DNA of 64,000 nucleotides from Sphingobium aromaticiconvertens. GTDB taxonomy: Bacteria; Pseudomonadota; Alphaproteobacteria; Sphingomonadales; Sphingomonadaceae. The notes under the pieces are model-generated. The model was not told the origin of the DNA. It worked only from the letters and a program-made list of their open reading frames with translations, and ran no database searches. The DNA lies in contig NZ_JBANRJ010000002.1 in assembly GCF_037154075.1 (NCBI RefSeq), positions 62,001-126,000 of the forward strand, given 5' to 3'. Shown here piece after piece: positions 45,700 to 54,657 of this stretch. Each line of letters begins with the position of its first letter. Within the stretch, counting starts at the first letter, position 1. Both the position numbers and the translations under genes were made by a program.

Positions 45700-46482
45700 T
45701 CAGGCTCCGGCGAATGTGAAGGAACAGGTTCCGATCCCGGAGATTTCGGCACGGACTTCGACGCCTGGCTTCAGCGAAACCATCGGGCCGAGAGCCCCAG
45801 CGAGAAGAATATCGCCGGCCTTAAGCGGCTCGCCCCGTTCGGCTAGCGTCCGAGCCAGCCACGCGGCTGCATTGAGCGGATTACCGAGCGCCGCAGATCC
45901 GACGCCTGTGGACGCGACCTCTCCGCTCACGGTCATAGCCATCTTGGCGCCTTCCAGATCTAGATCTGCGAGGGGTAGACCTTCACCAGCCAGCACAAAA
46001 AAGGCCGAGGAGCCGTTGTCGGCAACGGTGTCCGCGAAAGTGATCTTCCAGTCGGCAATTCTGCTGTCGACGATCTCGATCGCGGCATGCACCGTGGCGA
46101 CGGCAGCGGCTACCTCGGCAGGGGTGGAGAGTGGTGAGAGAAGGTCGCCCCCAAGCACAAAGGCGATTTCCGCCTCTGCCTTGGCTTGGATACATTTGCT
46201 CGGATCGAGTGTTCCTCCATCCGGCACACGCATGTCTTCGAACAGGACGCCAAAGTCCGGCTGGTCGACGCCCAGCTGTTTCTGTACAGCCTCGGCCGTG
46301 AGTCCTGCCTTGCGTCCCACGATCCGGCGACCCTGGCTTTCCCAGAACCGCGTGTTGATTTCTTGCACAGCATAAGCGCCAATCGCGTCGGTCGGCTCGA
46401 GATAATCGCGCAGCGGCGCGAGCGGGGCCTTTGAATAAGCATCACGGAGTAACCGAGCAGCAGTTTGCAATTGTGGATTCAT
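45700..46482 (-). CDS. dmpE: 2-oxopent-4-enoate (2-hydroxypenta-2,4-dienoate) hydratase
   Basis: A 260-aa member of the BphH/DmpE/MhpD hydratase family, adding water to 2-hydroxypenta-2,4-dienoate to give 4-hydroxy-2-oxovalerate. It has [25 protein letters not shown], the metal-binding acids in [12 protein letters not shown] and IEIVDSRI, and the ending [15 protein letters not shown]. The substrate is the C5 acid released by DxnB from the dibenzofuran meta-cleavage product. It is the first gene of the operon. ATG 46482 was chosen by the conserved N-terminal helix; an upstream in-frame extension is not family-like. Confidence 0.92.
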   Translation of the reverse strand: MNPQLQTAARLLRDAYSKAPLAPLRDYLEPTDAIGAYAVQEINTRFWESQGRRIVGRKAGLTAEAVQKQLGVDQPDFGVLFEDMRVPDGGTLDPSKCIQAKAEAEIAFVLGGDLLSPLSTPAEVAAAVATVHAAIEIVDSRIADWKITFADTVADNGSSAFFVLAGEGLPLADLDLEGAKMAMTVSGEVASTGVGSAALGNPLNAAAWLARTLAERGEPLKAGDILLAGALGPMVSLKPGVEVRAEISGIGTCSFTFAGA

Positions 46483-46585
46483 GGCGCTCTCCTTGCCAGA
46501 GGCACTAGCGCATTGGCTCCGCAACGTCAGCATGCATTGACGAACATCTCTTGATAATTGAGAGTAAATCGCACATGTTCGGCTA
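46483..46585. promoter_or_regulatory. Divergent promoter region, lower meta operon and IclR gene
   Basis: A 103-bp gap between the divergently read hydratase and IclR genes, a typical arrangement for a local regulator acting on an adjacent catabolic operon. AT-rich stretches (46548-46574) suit promoters for the IclR gene. No clear operator could be picked by eye. Confidence 0.5.
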
Positions 46586-47371
46586 ATGACTACCAGGCAA
46601 TCATCGACCTTGGCTAAAGGGCTGAGGCTCCTGCATGCCATCGTTTGCGACGGTGGGCATTCGACGCTGACCGAGCTCGCCCGGCAGGAAGCAATACCGC
46701 TTGCCACCGCACACCGGCTTGCCGCGACGCTCGAGGAGGAGGGGTATGTCGACCGTTTGACACGGGGATGCTTTTTGCCCGGACGAGTGCTGATTGATCT
46801 TCAGTTGGCTCGGCCAGATCCAACGCAGCGACTCGCCTCACGCCTCCGGCGCCCGCTCGGACGGCTTGCGAGACGGCATCGGGTCCTGCTGCATTTCGGC
46901 ATTTTGGAAGACGGTATGGTAACGTACCTGGTCAAAGAGAATGGCGGAGAGGTCGATCTGTTCACCGCGGAAAGCATGCAACTCGAAGCCTACTGCTCGG
47001 CAATTGGGAAAGTGCTGCTTGCGGCTTTACCGTCTAAGCAGCTGGACAACTATCTGCGAGCGGGGCCATTTGTCGCTCTCACCCCCAACACCATAACCAA
47101 TCCGGACGCGATTCGTGGTGAACTGGAAGTTGTCCGGGAAGCCGGCTTGGCGTTTGATCGGCACGAAATAAGAGAGGACCTTTACTGCTTTGCCATTCCG
47201 GTCTCCGGCCCTGACGGCAATGTCATCGGCGCGTTGTCGTCGAGCTTCATGGGCTCGGCGCCGCCAGCGGCGCTGTTCCGACAATTGCATCGATCATTGA
47301 GACGGCTCGCGGCCGATGTTGCCCACGAAGCCCCCGCACAATCGTCTGGGTTCAGAGCCGACCTTGGTTGA
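46586..47371 (+). CDS. IclR-family transcriptional regulator
   Basis: A 261-aa IclR-type regulator. The N-terminal winged helix-turn-helix spans about residues 7-70 (STLAKGLRLLHAIVCDGGHSTLTELARQEAIPLATAHRLAATLEEEGYV). The C-terminal effector domain has YCSAIGKVLLAALP, EVVREAGLAFDRHEIREDLYCFAIPV and GNVIGALSSSF. It is divergent from the hydratase-dehydrogenase-aldolase operon, so it probably controls it in response to a pathway intermediate. Confidence 0.9.
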   Translation: MTTRQSSTLAKGLRLLHAIVCDGGHSTLTELARQEAIPLATAHRLAATLEEEGYVDRLTRGCFLPGRVLIDLQLARPDPTQRLASRLRRPLGRLARRHRVLLHFGILEDGMVTYLVKENGGEVDLFTAESMQLEAYCSAIGKVLLAALPSKQLDNYLRAGPFVALTPNTITNPDAIRGELEVVREAGLAFDRHEIREDLYCFAIPVSGPDGNVIGALSSSFMGSAPPAALFRQLHRSLRRLAADVAHEAPAQSSGFRADLG

Positions 47372-48284
47372 GACGCTGGTTATCGGGGCGGGAGCAATCG
47401 GGAGCTTTGTTGCGGCACGATTGCATCGCGCCGGCAACGAGGTCACGCTGCTCGCGCGCGGGCGGCGCCTTGATCAGTTGCGAAGGGAGGGGCTGCGGAT
47501 TGCCTCTGCAAGCGGGTTCGAGACGGTCCAGATTCCGGCTCTCGAATGGGATCAACTCGAGGGGTGGCCGCGCCAGTCCATCATTTGCACCAAGACCTGC
47601 GATCTGCCGCACGTTCTGGATCGGCTGCGCATCCTGCCGGGGGCGTCAGGCAGGATAGTGACGTTGCAAAACGGAGTAGAAGCGCCGGACCAGGCAGCGC
47701 GAAGCTTGTCCGATTCGACTATCCTCGCTGGGCGCGTCCATGGATTTTTCGAGCTTCGCGAGGGCACGGTCCGGCACGTTGGGGTCGATCCGGATATTTT
47801 GCTGGGCCGAACGGCAGGACCGGACGAACGGGCCGTCGACCAGGTTGTTCAGCAACTCAAAGCTGCAGGAATAGCAAGTGCTGTCGCCCAAGACATTCGT
47901 GTCGAACTATGGCGCAAATTGCTGCTCGCAGCATCGCTTGGCGGAGTAGCGAGTTACCTGCGCATACCGGCAGGAAGCGTGATGTTGAGCCCTTGCTCCG
48001 CGGCGATGTTGCGCAGAGCCATGGCCGAGGTATCTGCGCTTGCGCGGGTTTCGGGAATTGATCTGCCTTCGGACTGCGTCGACCGCACACTTATTTTTAC
48101 GGCAAAGTTCCCTCCCGACGCAACAACTTCGCTCCAGCGCGATCTCATGGCTGGGCGAACGAGCGAGTACGATGCTCTGGTGGGGGCGGTGGTTCGCCTC
48201 GCCCGTTCCCGAAACGTGCCGGTTCCGACGTTTCTGGAAATTGATCGCGCGTTGTTCTCAGCTGGATTTGGCAATCGCACCTGA
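47316..48284 (+). CDS. ApbA/PanE-family (2-dehydropantoate 2-reductase-like) oxidoreductase
   Basis: An NADP-dependent 2-keto acid reductase-like protein of 322 aa if the ATG at 47316 is used. The Rossmann start LVIGAGAIGSFVAARLHRAGNEVTLLAR is clear. The C-terminal ketopantoate-reductase helix domain has the Lys in VELWRKLLLAASLGG. The frame overlaps the IclR gene by 56 nt; a TTG at 47364 would give an 8-nt overlap and a more typical N terminus. PanE for pantothenate is unlikely on a catabolic plasmid. A role in reducing a branched or keto-acid side product is a guess. Confidence 0.8.
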   Translation: MLPTKPPHNRLGSEPTLVETLVIGAGAIGSFVAARLHRAGNEVTLLARGRRLDQLRREGLRIASASGFETVQIPALEWDQLEGWPRQSIICTKTCDLPHVLDRLRILPGASGRIVTLQNGVEAPDQAARSLSDSTILAGRVHGFFELREGTVRHVGVDPDILLGRTAGPDERAVDQVVQQLKAAGIASAVAQDIRVELWRKLLLAASLGGVASYLRIPAGSVMLSPCSAAMLRRAMAEVSALARVSGIDLPSDCVDRTLIFTAKFPPDATTSLQRDLMAGRTSEYDALVGAVVRLARSRNVPVPTFLEIDRALFSAGFGNRT

Positions 48285-48316
48285 TCGCCTGTTCGTTTTC
48301 CCTCTCGCCAGACGCA

Positions 48317-48675
48317 TCAGACAGGTTCAGCTAGCCTTGCTAGTGCGTATTCGACAATCGCGGTTTGCTCCTCGACGGGAGCCCGCGCCTGTTCGAGCTG
48401 GCCGATCTTGACCGAGCTCGAGACCACCAGGCGGCAGCGCCATTCGCGCCGCTCAGTATATGCCTGGAGCGTCTCTTCGACCGGTAGCCCCCGAGTGAAT
48501 TCCTCGGCCAGGACCAGCGCGTCTTCCACCGCGATCCCCGCGCCTGATGCGAGCTGTGGGGTAGTCGGATGTGCGGCATCGCCAATCAGCAATACCCGGC
48601 CGCGGTGCCATGGTGTCTCCATTTCGAAGCCCTCTAGCGGGCGCACGTTGACATAGGCACCGGGCACCAGGTTGG
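48317..48675 (-). pseudogene. FAD-dependent monooxygenase, C-terminal fragment
   Basis: The last ~120 residues of a PHBH-fold flavin monooxygenase, with the GD motif GRVLLIGDAAHPTTPQLASGAG and IAVEDALVLAEEF. Its N-terminal FAD-binding part is missing because the IS21 copy starts at 48676. It is unrelated in detail to DxnD (shorter tail, no thioredoxin-like domain). Confidence 0.88.
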
Positions 48676-50194
48676 TGTCAATGGGCACCGAAGTTTCCGC
48701 AGAAGTGGGCGCTTAAAATTCCCTACCTCGTTGGCTGGGTTCGGACGGTGATCAGCCGTAATCGGGATCGGGATTGGCTTTCTTTGGTGGTCGTCCGCGG
48801 CGCTTACCTTGGGGTGGATTGAACGCGACGCCGGCGCGGACGTTTTCGGGGACGAGCGCGGCGTGCTCACGCATGCGATAACTGGAACCTTCGATCTGGA
48901 TGACCACGGCATGGTGCAGCAGCCTGTCGAGCAGCGCGGTGGCAACGACGGGATCGCCGAACACTTCGCCCCATTCGGCGAAGCCGCGATTGGAGGTGAG
49001 GATCATGGCGCCCTTTTCGTAGCGGGCGTTGACGAGCTGGAAGAACAGGTTCGCACCACCCGGTGTGACCGGCAGGTATCCGATCTCGTCGACAACCAGC
49101 AGCGATGCCCTGGCGAGGAAGCGGATCTTCTCCCGGAGCGTGCCTTCGCGTTCGGCCTTGGTGAGTTGGGCGATGAGGTCGGCGAGCGGGATGAAGTAGA
49201 CCGCCTTGCCGGCGCGCACGGCCTCGACCGCGAGTGCGGTGGCAATGTGGCTTTTGCCGGTGCCGGGCGGTCCCAGCAGGTGGACGACCTCGGCGCGCTC
49301 TATGAAGTCGAGGCCGGCGAGCGCGAGGATGCGGTTCCTGTCGAGCGAGGGCTGGAACGAGAAGTCGTAGCCCGCCAGGGTCTTCACCACAGGCAGGCGC
49401 GCCATGCGCAGAGCGGCCTTGATCCGCCGGTTCTCGCGCAGCGACAGCTCCTCGCCCAGCAGCTCGTCGAGCGCTTCGATGCCGTCGATCTGGCCCTGTT
49501 CGATACGGCGCAGGGTCGCATCGAGGATCTCGAGCGCCCGGGGCATCTTGAGGCTGACGAGGCTCCGGCGGATGGAGTCGACACGGGTGGATGGGGCAAT
49601 GGCATTCATGGCCGCCCCTCCCCTTCGACTGCCGGCCTGCGGCAGGCGCTCAGGACAGGCTTCGCCAGGCTCGCGCCGATCGCCTCGTAGACGGTCAGCG
49701 AGCGCAACGGCACATGGTCGCCGATCCGGCCGAGCATCGTCATGGGCCGATCCGGTGTTCGCGGTTGCGGCCGCCCGGTGCGGTGGCGCCGGTCGATGCG
49801 ATATTGCCGGCGTCCCTCGAGCACGGGGTGCTCGGCAACGACGATGCCGCGGTCGATGATGCGGACCAGGTCCGGCAACTGCTCTATCTCAACGATCCGG
49901 CGCGTCCTGTCGGGTACGCTGTAATAGTTGCCGCCGACCGCCACGAGCCCGTCATGGCTGACCCGCCGCTCGAGCTTCAGGACGGCGTTGAAGCGATGCT
50001 CTGGCAGCCGCTGCAGCTCTTCCTGCTCCTCGGCGAAGGCCTCGGCCACCACCCGTTGGGTCGTCCCGTGCACGCGTACGTTGGCGACGGTGTCGAGCCA
50101 GTCGATGAGCTGGGCGTTGAGGTCCTCCATGTTGCGGAAGGATCGGCCCAGGAAGAAGTCCTCGCGGATATAGCGGAACGGGCGCTCGACCTTG
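48676..50194 (-). mobile_element. Truncated IS21-family element (copy B, inverted)
   Basis: 1519 bp matching positions 5793-7311 of copy A in inverted orientation. It has the terminal TGTCAATGGGC at 48676, all of istB and the C-terminal part of istA. It stops at 50194 inside the istA KGKVERP codons, where Tn3-type tnpA begins. The 5' third of istA and the left end are absent. Confidence 0.93.
48752..49609 (-). CDS. istB: IS21 helper ATPase IstB (copy B)
   Basis: A 285-aa IstB with the same protein sequence as copy A (Walker A GPPGTGKSH, Walker B VVDEIGYLP). It overlaps the istA 3' end by 4 nt. It is probably functional as an ATPase, but its partner istA here is truncated and fused. Confidence 0.95.
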   Translation of the reverse strand: MNAIAPSTRVDSIRRSLVSLKMPRALEILDATLRRIEQGQIDGIEALDELLGEELSLRENRRIKAALRMARLPVVKTLAGYDFSFQPSLDRNRILALAGLDFIERAEVVHLLGPPGTGKSHIATALAVEAVRAGKAVYFIPLADLIAQLTKAEREGTLREKIRFLARASLLVVDEIGYLPVTPGGANLFFQLVNARYEKGAMILTSNRGFAEWGEVFGDPVVATALLDRLLHHAVVIQIEGSSYRMREHAALVPENVRAGVAFNPPQGKRRGRPPKKANPDPDYG

Positions 50195-51084
50195 ACATCG
50201 TCGCCGGCCGTCGCCTCCAGCGTCCTGACGAAGGCAAGGAGCGTGGCCGCGCGCCGATCGTTTGGAAGCCGTGCAACCGCCTGCGCCTTTGCCGCCGCCG
50301 CGAAGCGGGCGAGCGCCACGATTTTACCTGGCGGCAGACGATCCGTTTGCGGGAGGCCGTTGGTGATCACGCGGATCTCTTCCAGGCGCGTGAGCGCACG
50401 GCTGATTTCGCGGCCACTCTGGATATACGGGCCGTCGCGCAGGCGATCGAGCGGACTCTGGCGCCCGCCATCGGGGACCGCGACGAGCTCGTCGAGGCTC
50501 GCCCGTTGCTCAGGCGTCATCGCCTCGATCAACAGGCGGTGCAGATGCGAGTTTGCGCGCGTCCGAACCCTGGCCACGGCGCGCTCGAGCACCGAGAGCC
50601 CCGGTAGCAGCACCTTGGCTTCAAGCAGCCATGCAACCGCGCGGTCGAACAGCGCCGAGGGGCGGTCGGCGCCGGTCCAGCACAACGCATATAGAAAGCG
50701 ATTGAGGCGGAACGCGATTCCAAAGTCGGCGAAGGCGCGGTAGCCGTAGCGCTCGCGGATGCGGGGACCATGCCGCCAACGGCCCGCGCTTTTCGCGTAG
50801 ACCGTCAAGAGTTCGGCCGAGCCAGTGATCGACAACTGGTCGGCGGCGAAGCGCACGGCCGAGACCGGCGCCACGGCAGGATCTTCGAGCAAGGTCCCGA
50901 GGAAGCGCAGCGAGCCAAGCTGAACCGCAACGCCAAGTCGGTTGTGGTCGCCGCGGTGCTCGGCCACGAACGCGCGATCGGTGTCGTCGAGGTGGAAATA
51001 GCGAGCGAGCTGGTCCGGTGTGGGTTCGCCGGCGAACCGGCCATATTCGCGGGTTTGGCTGTCGGTAAGGAAGCCGACCGGCAC
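49606..51084 (-). pseudogene. In-frame chimera: Tn3-family TnpA N terminus joined to IstA C terminus
   Basis: A continuous 492-codon frame. Residues 1-296 are the N-terminal DUF4158 region of a Tn3-family TnpA (MPVGFLTDSQTREYGRFAG, FHLDDTDRAFVAEHRGD, LTRLEEIRVITNGLP). Residues 297-492 are the C-terminal third of IS21 IstA from KVERPFRYIREDFF onward. The TnpA DDE domain and IstA's first two catalytic Asp are both missing, so neither activity can remain. The chimera would still be translated from the tnpA start, 3 bp after tnpR. Confidence 0.9.
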
Positions 51085-51087
51085 GGA

Positions 51088-51714
51088 TCAGGCCTGTTGC
51101 GCCCGAGCGGAACCCCTCGTCGTCGGTTTACCGAGAAGTTCCGTCGCCTGTTCCCGTGGCTGGCCTTTGGCGTCAACGTAGGCATAGAGCGTCGACAACG
51201 ACATCCCGAGCTGGGCGGCGACATCGCGCGCAGCATTGTCGCGGTCGGCCATCATGGCCATCGCTGCTTTGAGCTTCTGCTTTGTCATCACACGCGGACG
51301 CCCGCCGGCGCGACCTCGCGCGCGGGCCGCCGCCAGCCCCGCCATGGTCCGTTCGTGAATGAGGTCACGCTCAAACTCGGCGAGCGTCGCGAAGATGCCG
51401 AATGCGAGCCTGCCGGTCGCCGTGGTTGTGTCCACGTCGCCGGTCAGCACCTTGAGCCCGACCCCGCGTTTCTGCAGGTCGCTGACCAGGCCGACGACAT
51501 GCGTCAGCGAGCGGCCGATGCGATCGAGCTTCCATACAACGAGAGCGTCGCCATCTCGGGCGACGTCGAGCGCCTTGGCCAGGCCGAGACGCTCGGTCGC
51601 CCGCCCAGAACAGACGTCGTCATAGATCCGCTCGCATCCAGCCCGTTCCAGGGCATCGCGCTGGAGGTCGAGGTTCTGCTCCCCGGTCGATACGCGCATG
51701 TAGCCGATCAGCAT
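51088..51714 (-). CDS. tnpR: Tn3-family resolvase TnpR
   Basis: A 208-aa serine resolvase. The catalytic Ser is in MLIGYMRVSTGEQNL. LVVWKLDRIGRSL and FGIFATLAEFERDLIHERT are typical of the catalytic core. The C-terminal helix-turn-helix is NAARDVAAQLGMSLSTLYAYV. It precedes the truncated tnpA in the same direction, the layout of many Tn3 relatives. Confidence 0.93.
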   Translation of the reverse strand: MLIGYMRVSTGEQNLDLQRDALERAGCERIYDDVCSGRATERLGLAKALDVARDGDALVVWKLDRIGRSLTHVVGLVSDLQKRGVGLKVLTGDVDTTTATGRLAFGIFATLAEFERDLIHERTMAGLAAARARGRAGGRPRVMTKQKLKAAMAMMADRDNAARDVAAQLGMSLSTLYAYVDAKGQPREQATELLGKPTTRGSARAQQA

Positions 51715-52120
51715 GTCCGCCCCCTGTGCAGCAACCTAAGCTGAACAGGGTTTATCGGCTACAGGTTTCTGGACGGGTTTTTGGGAAGAATGAGAAGGCT
51801 TCAGCGCCACCACGGCGCCAGCGATCGCCTTCGCACCAAACCCGGGTTTGTTGGAAAGGCAAATCGGCCCAGGCGGCCTTATGTAGGTTTTCTGTTCCGT
51901 TGCTACTCAGACCCCTATTTCGCTGTGATCACGCAAAATCTCCTCGCATGCCGGCGGCGCGCGAGTTCATTCACGCTGCGCTACTCCAGCAACGGCATTG
52001 AAGATCGAATCGACGATGTCGAGAAATAAAGTGCCCCGACGGTTTGCAAAGCAGGGACCGCCGGGGGATACCCAGTTCATATGGCGCAAGGGTGCCTAAA
52101 AATCAAGTGAAAAGGTTCCC
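51715..52120. other. Region upstream of tnpR, possible res site and short open frames
   Basis: About 400 bp between tnpR and the HEPN gene. The first ~150 bp upstream of tnpR should hold the res site and tnpR promoter; no 38-bp Tn3 end could be identified. A + strand frame ends at 52029 (SFTLRYSSNGIEDRIDDVEK) and looks partly coding. It overlaps a 27-codon frame starting ATG at 52017 (MSRNKVPRRFAKQGPPGDTQ, stop at 52100). Both may be relics of a gene cut by the transposon. Confidence 0.4.
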
Positions 52121-52798
52121 GTGCCAACATTCGTTCATGCCTTGTCCGCTGACCGCTTCGACACTTATCTGAAGTGGGCCGGAGCCGATCAGACGCTCGC
52201 AGAGCGCCTGTACACCTATAATGTGCAGCTTTCCGCAGCCCTCTATGGCCCTCTACACATGCTCGAGGTCGTGCTGCGTAACATGGCGGACGCGCAGCTT
52301 GCGGCGCAACATGGCGCCGCCTGGATCGACGATCCTGCGATCCTTGTGACGAACTATCAGACGGGCGCAATCGCAAAAGCACGGCAAACGCTGCAGAAAG
52401 ACGGGAAGGCAGCGACCCGTCCGCAGATCGTAGCGGAGTTGAACTTCGGCTTCTGGGCGTCACTCTTCGGCCCCAAGTCACACCACCTCTGGCAAAGCCT
52501 GCGACCCATCTTTCAGGCCAAAGGCGTACAGCGCGGTGTGATCGCGCGGGACTTGCGCGACCTGCGTATATTGCGCAACCGCGTCGCCCACTATGAACCC
52601 ATCATCGCGCTTCCGCTCGCGCAGCGCTATGCGAGTATCACGACCTTGACGGGCTGGCTGTCTCCAAGCGCCGCGACATGGATCGCCAAGTATTCGACAT
52701 GGCCGACACTTTATCCGGCCGTACCCATCCTTGTGCCCGACCCTGCATCTGGAGATTTGCTGGTGGCGCCAGCGGCGCTACCCTTTCTCCCTGCATGA
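52121..52798 (+). CDS. HEPN-type Abi-2-like family protein
   Basis: A 225-aa protein resembling the Abi_2 (AbiD/AbiF) abortive-infection family. The key feature is R152-x4-H157 in ILRNRVAHYEPI, the HEPN ribonuclease motif, near the end of a helical domain. Earlier conserved parts are LYTYNVQLSAALYGPLHMLEVVLRN and LNFGFWASLFG. By analogy it may cleave RNA and arrest growth on phage infection. GTG start, AAGG seven bases upstream. It ends 21 bp inside the 3' end of the convergent DUF6088 pseudogene. Function is inferred from the motif. Confidence 0.8.
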   Translation: MPTFVHALSADRFDTYLKWAGADQTLAERLYTYNVQLSAALYGPLHMLEVVLRNMADAQLAAQHGAAWIDDPAILVTNYQTGAIAKARQTLQKDGKAATRPQIVAELNFGFWASLFGPKSHHLWQSLRPIFQAKGVQRGVIARDLRDLRILRNRVAHYEPIIALPLAQRYASITTLTGWLSPSAATWIAKYSTWPTLYPAVPILVPDPASGDLLVAPAALPFLPA

Positions 52799-53411
52799 CC
52801 TATCTCTCCGCGACGCCTGGATCTTGAGGACAATGTCGCCCATCCAGCCCGGCATGGCCGAGCGGGCCGCGACCAGCGCGCGCGTACCGGCATCGTCGAG
52901 GCGCGCGGCGAAGCGCCCGATCGCATCCGCGTCGATATTGCCCTTCCCTAGATGCGCGAGCGCCTGGACGATCGCATTCACAGACTCCGGCGCGTCGAGC
53001 ACCGGCGCGCGGCTGTGCTTCAAGGTAACGCTGCGGCCGCCAGCCTCGGCGGTGCGGGTGCGGCCGCTGGTGGCGTAGCTCGCCCGGGCGGGCACCTGCG
53101 TCGAGAGACCAAGGCTATTAGGCCGCCGCCGCTCCCGACGGCGCGAGCGCATCGCCGCTCTGCGCAGAGAGCGCTTGGGCCACCTGCCCGGGATCCGGGC
53201 TCAGGGCACCAAGCTTGTCATGCTGGCGGGGATAGTCGTAGAGACCGCGGCCGATCCGGCGGATGTCACCGGCATGCGCGAGACGCGACAGCGCCATGTC
53301 GACCGAGCCGCGCGTACCGAAGTCGACGAACTGCTTGGGCGTAAACACCCAGCCACGGCCCTTGCCGCGCACACGCTTCATAATCCGATCAGCCACCGCA
53401 GACATGTCCAA
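52778..53411 (-). pseudogene. DUF6088/AbiEi-like antitoxin-type gene, frameshifted
   Basis: The first frame starts MDMSAVADRIMKRVRGKGRG and has a winged-helix N terminus (FTPKQFVDFGTRGSVDMALSRLAHAGDIRRIGRGLYDYP). It stops at 53118 after SGAAAA. The coding sense continues one base later in another frame (NSLGLSTQVPARASYATSG to 52778), so a single extra T at about 53120 breaks the gene. Such proteins are type IV antitoxin-like regulators, usually paired with a nucleotidyltransferase, which is not seen here. Confidence 0.82.
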
Positions 53412-53550
53412 GCTCCGGTCTGTTAGATAATAGCACGGTTTTTTCTAACAAGCTATGACCACAGAAAGCGCCAGTTCCCTCGAATTTCCAAGACATTCTA
53501 GCACATGTTAGTGGGAGCATCCCTTCGCAAGATCAACCGCCCCATGCGAA

Positions 53551-54657
53551 TCAACGCTCCCGCCCACGCTCCGGCGCTGGCCGCTCGGGACCAGCTTCAC
53601 CCTCCAGCTGGCGCGCCGGCTGTGTCGCTTGCCGCCCCTGCATCATCTCGCGGGCCAGGGCCAGACGTCGGGAGACCGCCGGCGGCATAGCCGCCAGGAA
53701 ACCCGCAATTTCGTCGGAAAGCGCCTGGTCGTCGGCCTCGCCGGTACGTGCAAGCGCCACCGCCGCCTCCGCATAAGCACCGCGTATCTGCTTCTGGCGA
53801 ACCAGCGCCATCACGTCTTGCGGCCGCCGTTCCTCATCGCGCGCGTGCGCAAAGACCCGGGCGCGCAGCACGTTGAGTTCATCCATATTGAGCCGGCGCC
53901 CCTCCTGACCGATCCGAGCATCGAGATGCAGCGCTGCTGAGCGCACACGCTTTTGGACGTGACCGCGTGCGCGTCTGGGCGTCGCCTCAGCCGCGATGCC
54001 GCGCGCACGTAGCTCATGCGCGAATGTCTCTCGCATATGATGGAGGTCGGCCTTGCGCGGATTGAACCGCGTGCCGTCCGCACCTTCGGTGGCCACCGTC
54101 AGATGGACATGCGGATGATCGGTATCTGTGTGGAGCGCCAGCATATAGGCGTGATTGTCCTCGAACAGGATCCGGGCGAACGCCTGGGCGGCATCCTGCA
54201 GCGCCTCGGGATCGGTCGAGCCACCGGGCATGGAGAGGACCAGCGACAGCGAAGTCGGCCGGTCGCGGCCATGCTCGTTCATCGCCTCGTCGAGCATGGC
54301 CCAGTCCTGCGCGATCTCCTTCAGCCGCTTGGGATCATCAATGATCTCGCCTTCGCTTGAGCGCACCGCAAGCTTCCCGTGCCGCGCAACATAGCCGAAA
54401 TGCTCAGATAGATGATGCGCGCCATATTGCTTGCCCGAGACCTTGACCATGACCTCCGGGGCCTTGCGCACGATCCGCTCGAGCTTGGCCCGAGCCTCGG
54501 CCTGGCTCAGCGGCGTGGCGCGCCCCTGCCCTCCCAGGCCTAGCCCACCTCGCCCGACGCGGACATAGGCCCCCCGCAGTGTCCGTTTCCCGCCAGTGGG
54601 CGGCCGCCATGCCTCCATGAGGCTGGGCAGCGGCAGGATGCCCTCCTCCTCAAGCAT
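53551..54657 (-). CDS. Relaxase/mobilisation nuclease
   Basis: A 368-aa relaxase of the MobP/VirD2-like type. It has the three-His motif LALHTDTDHPHVHLTV (H176, H181, H183, H185) and candidate nicking tyrosines Y78 (GKQYGAHHL) and Y89 (HFGYVARHG). The C-terminal half is basic and helical. It would nick oriT and pilot the plasmid strand during conjugation. Start MLEEEGILPLPS overlaps the mobC stop by 8 nt. Conjugation genes for a mating channel are not in the window. Confidence 0.88.
   Translation of the reverse strand: MLEEEGILPLPSLMEAWRPPTGGKRTLRGAYVRVGRGGLGLGGQGRATPLSQAEARAKLERIVRKAPEVMVKVSGKQYGAHHLSEHFGYVARHGKLAVRSSEGEIIDDPKRLKEIAQDWAMLDEAMNEHGRDRPTSLSLVLSMPGGSTDPEALQDAAQAFARILFEDNHAYMLALHTDTDHPHVHLTVATEGADGTRFNPRKADLHHMRETFAHELRARGIAAEATPRRARGHVQKRVRSAALHLDARIGQEGRRLNMDELNVLRARVFAHARDEERRPQDVMALVRQKQIRGAYAEAAVALARTGEADDQALSDEIAGFLAAMPPAVSRRLALAREMMQGRQATQPARQLEGEAGPERPAPERGRER

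Noticed and set aside
49591..50607. Plus-strand frame opposite istA/tnpA chimera
   Set aside because: It repeats the antisense shadow seen at 4630-6396 because the DNA is the inverted copy; not a gene.
51715..52120. A 38-bp Tn3 terminal inverted repeat upstream of tnpR
   Set aside because: No GGGG-starting Tn3-type end could be recognised by eye, so the transposon boundary on this side is left open.
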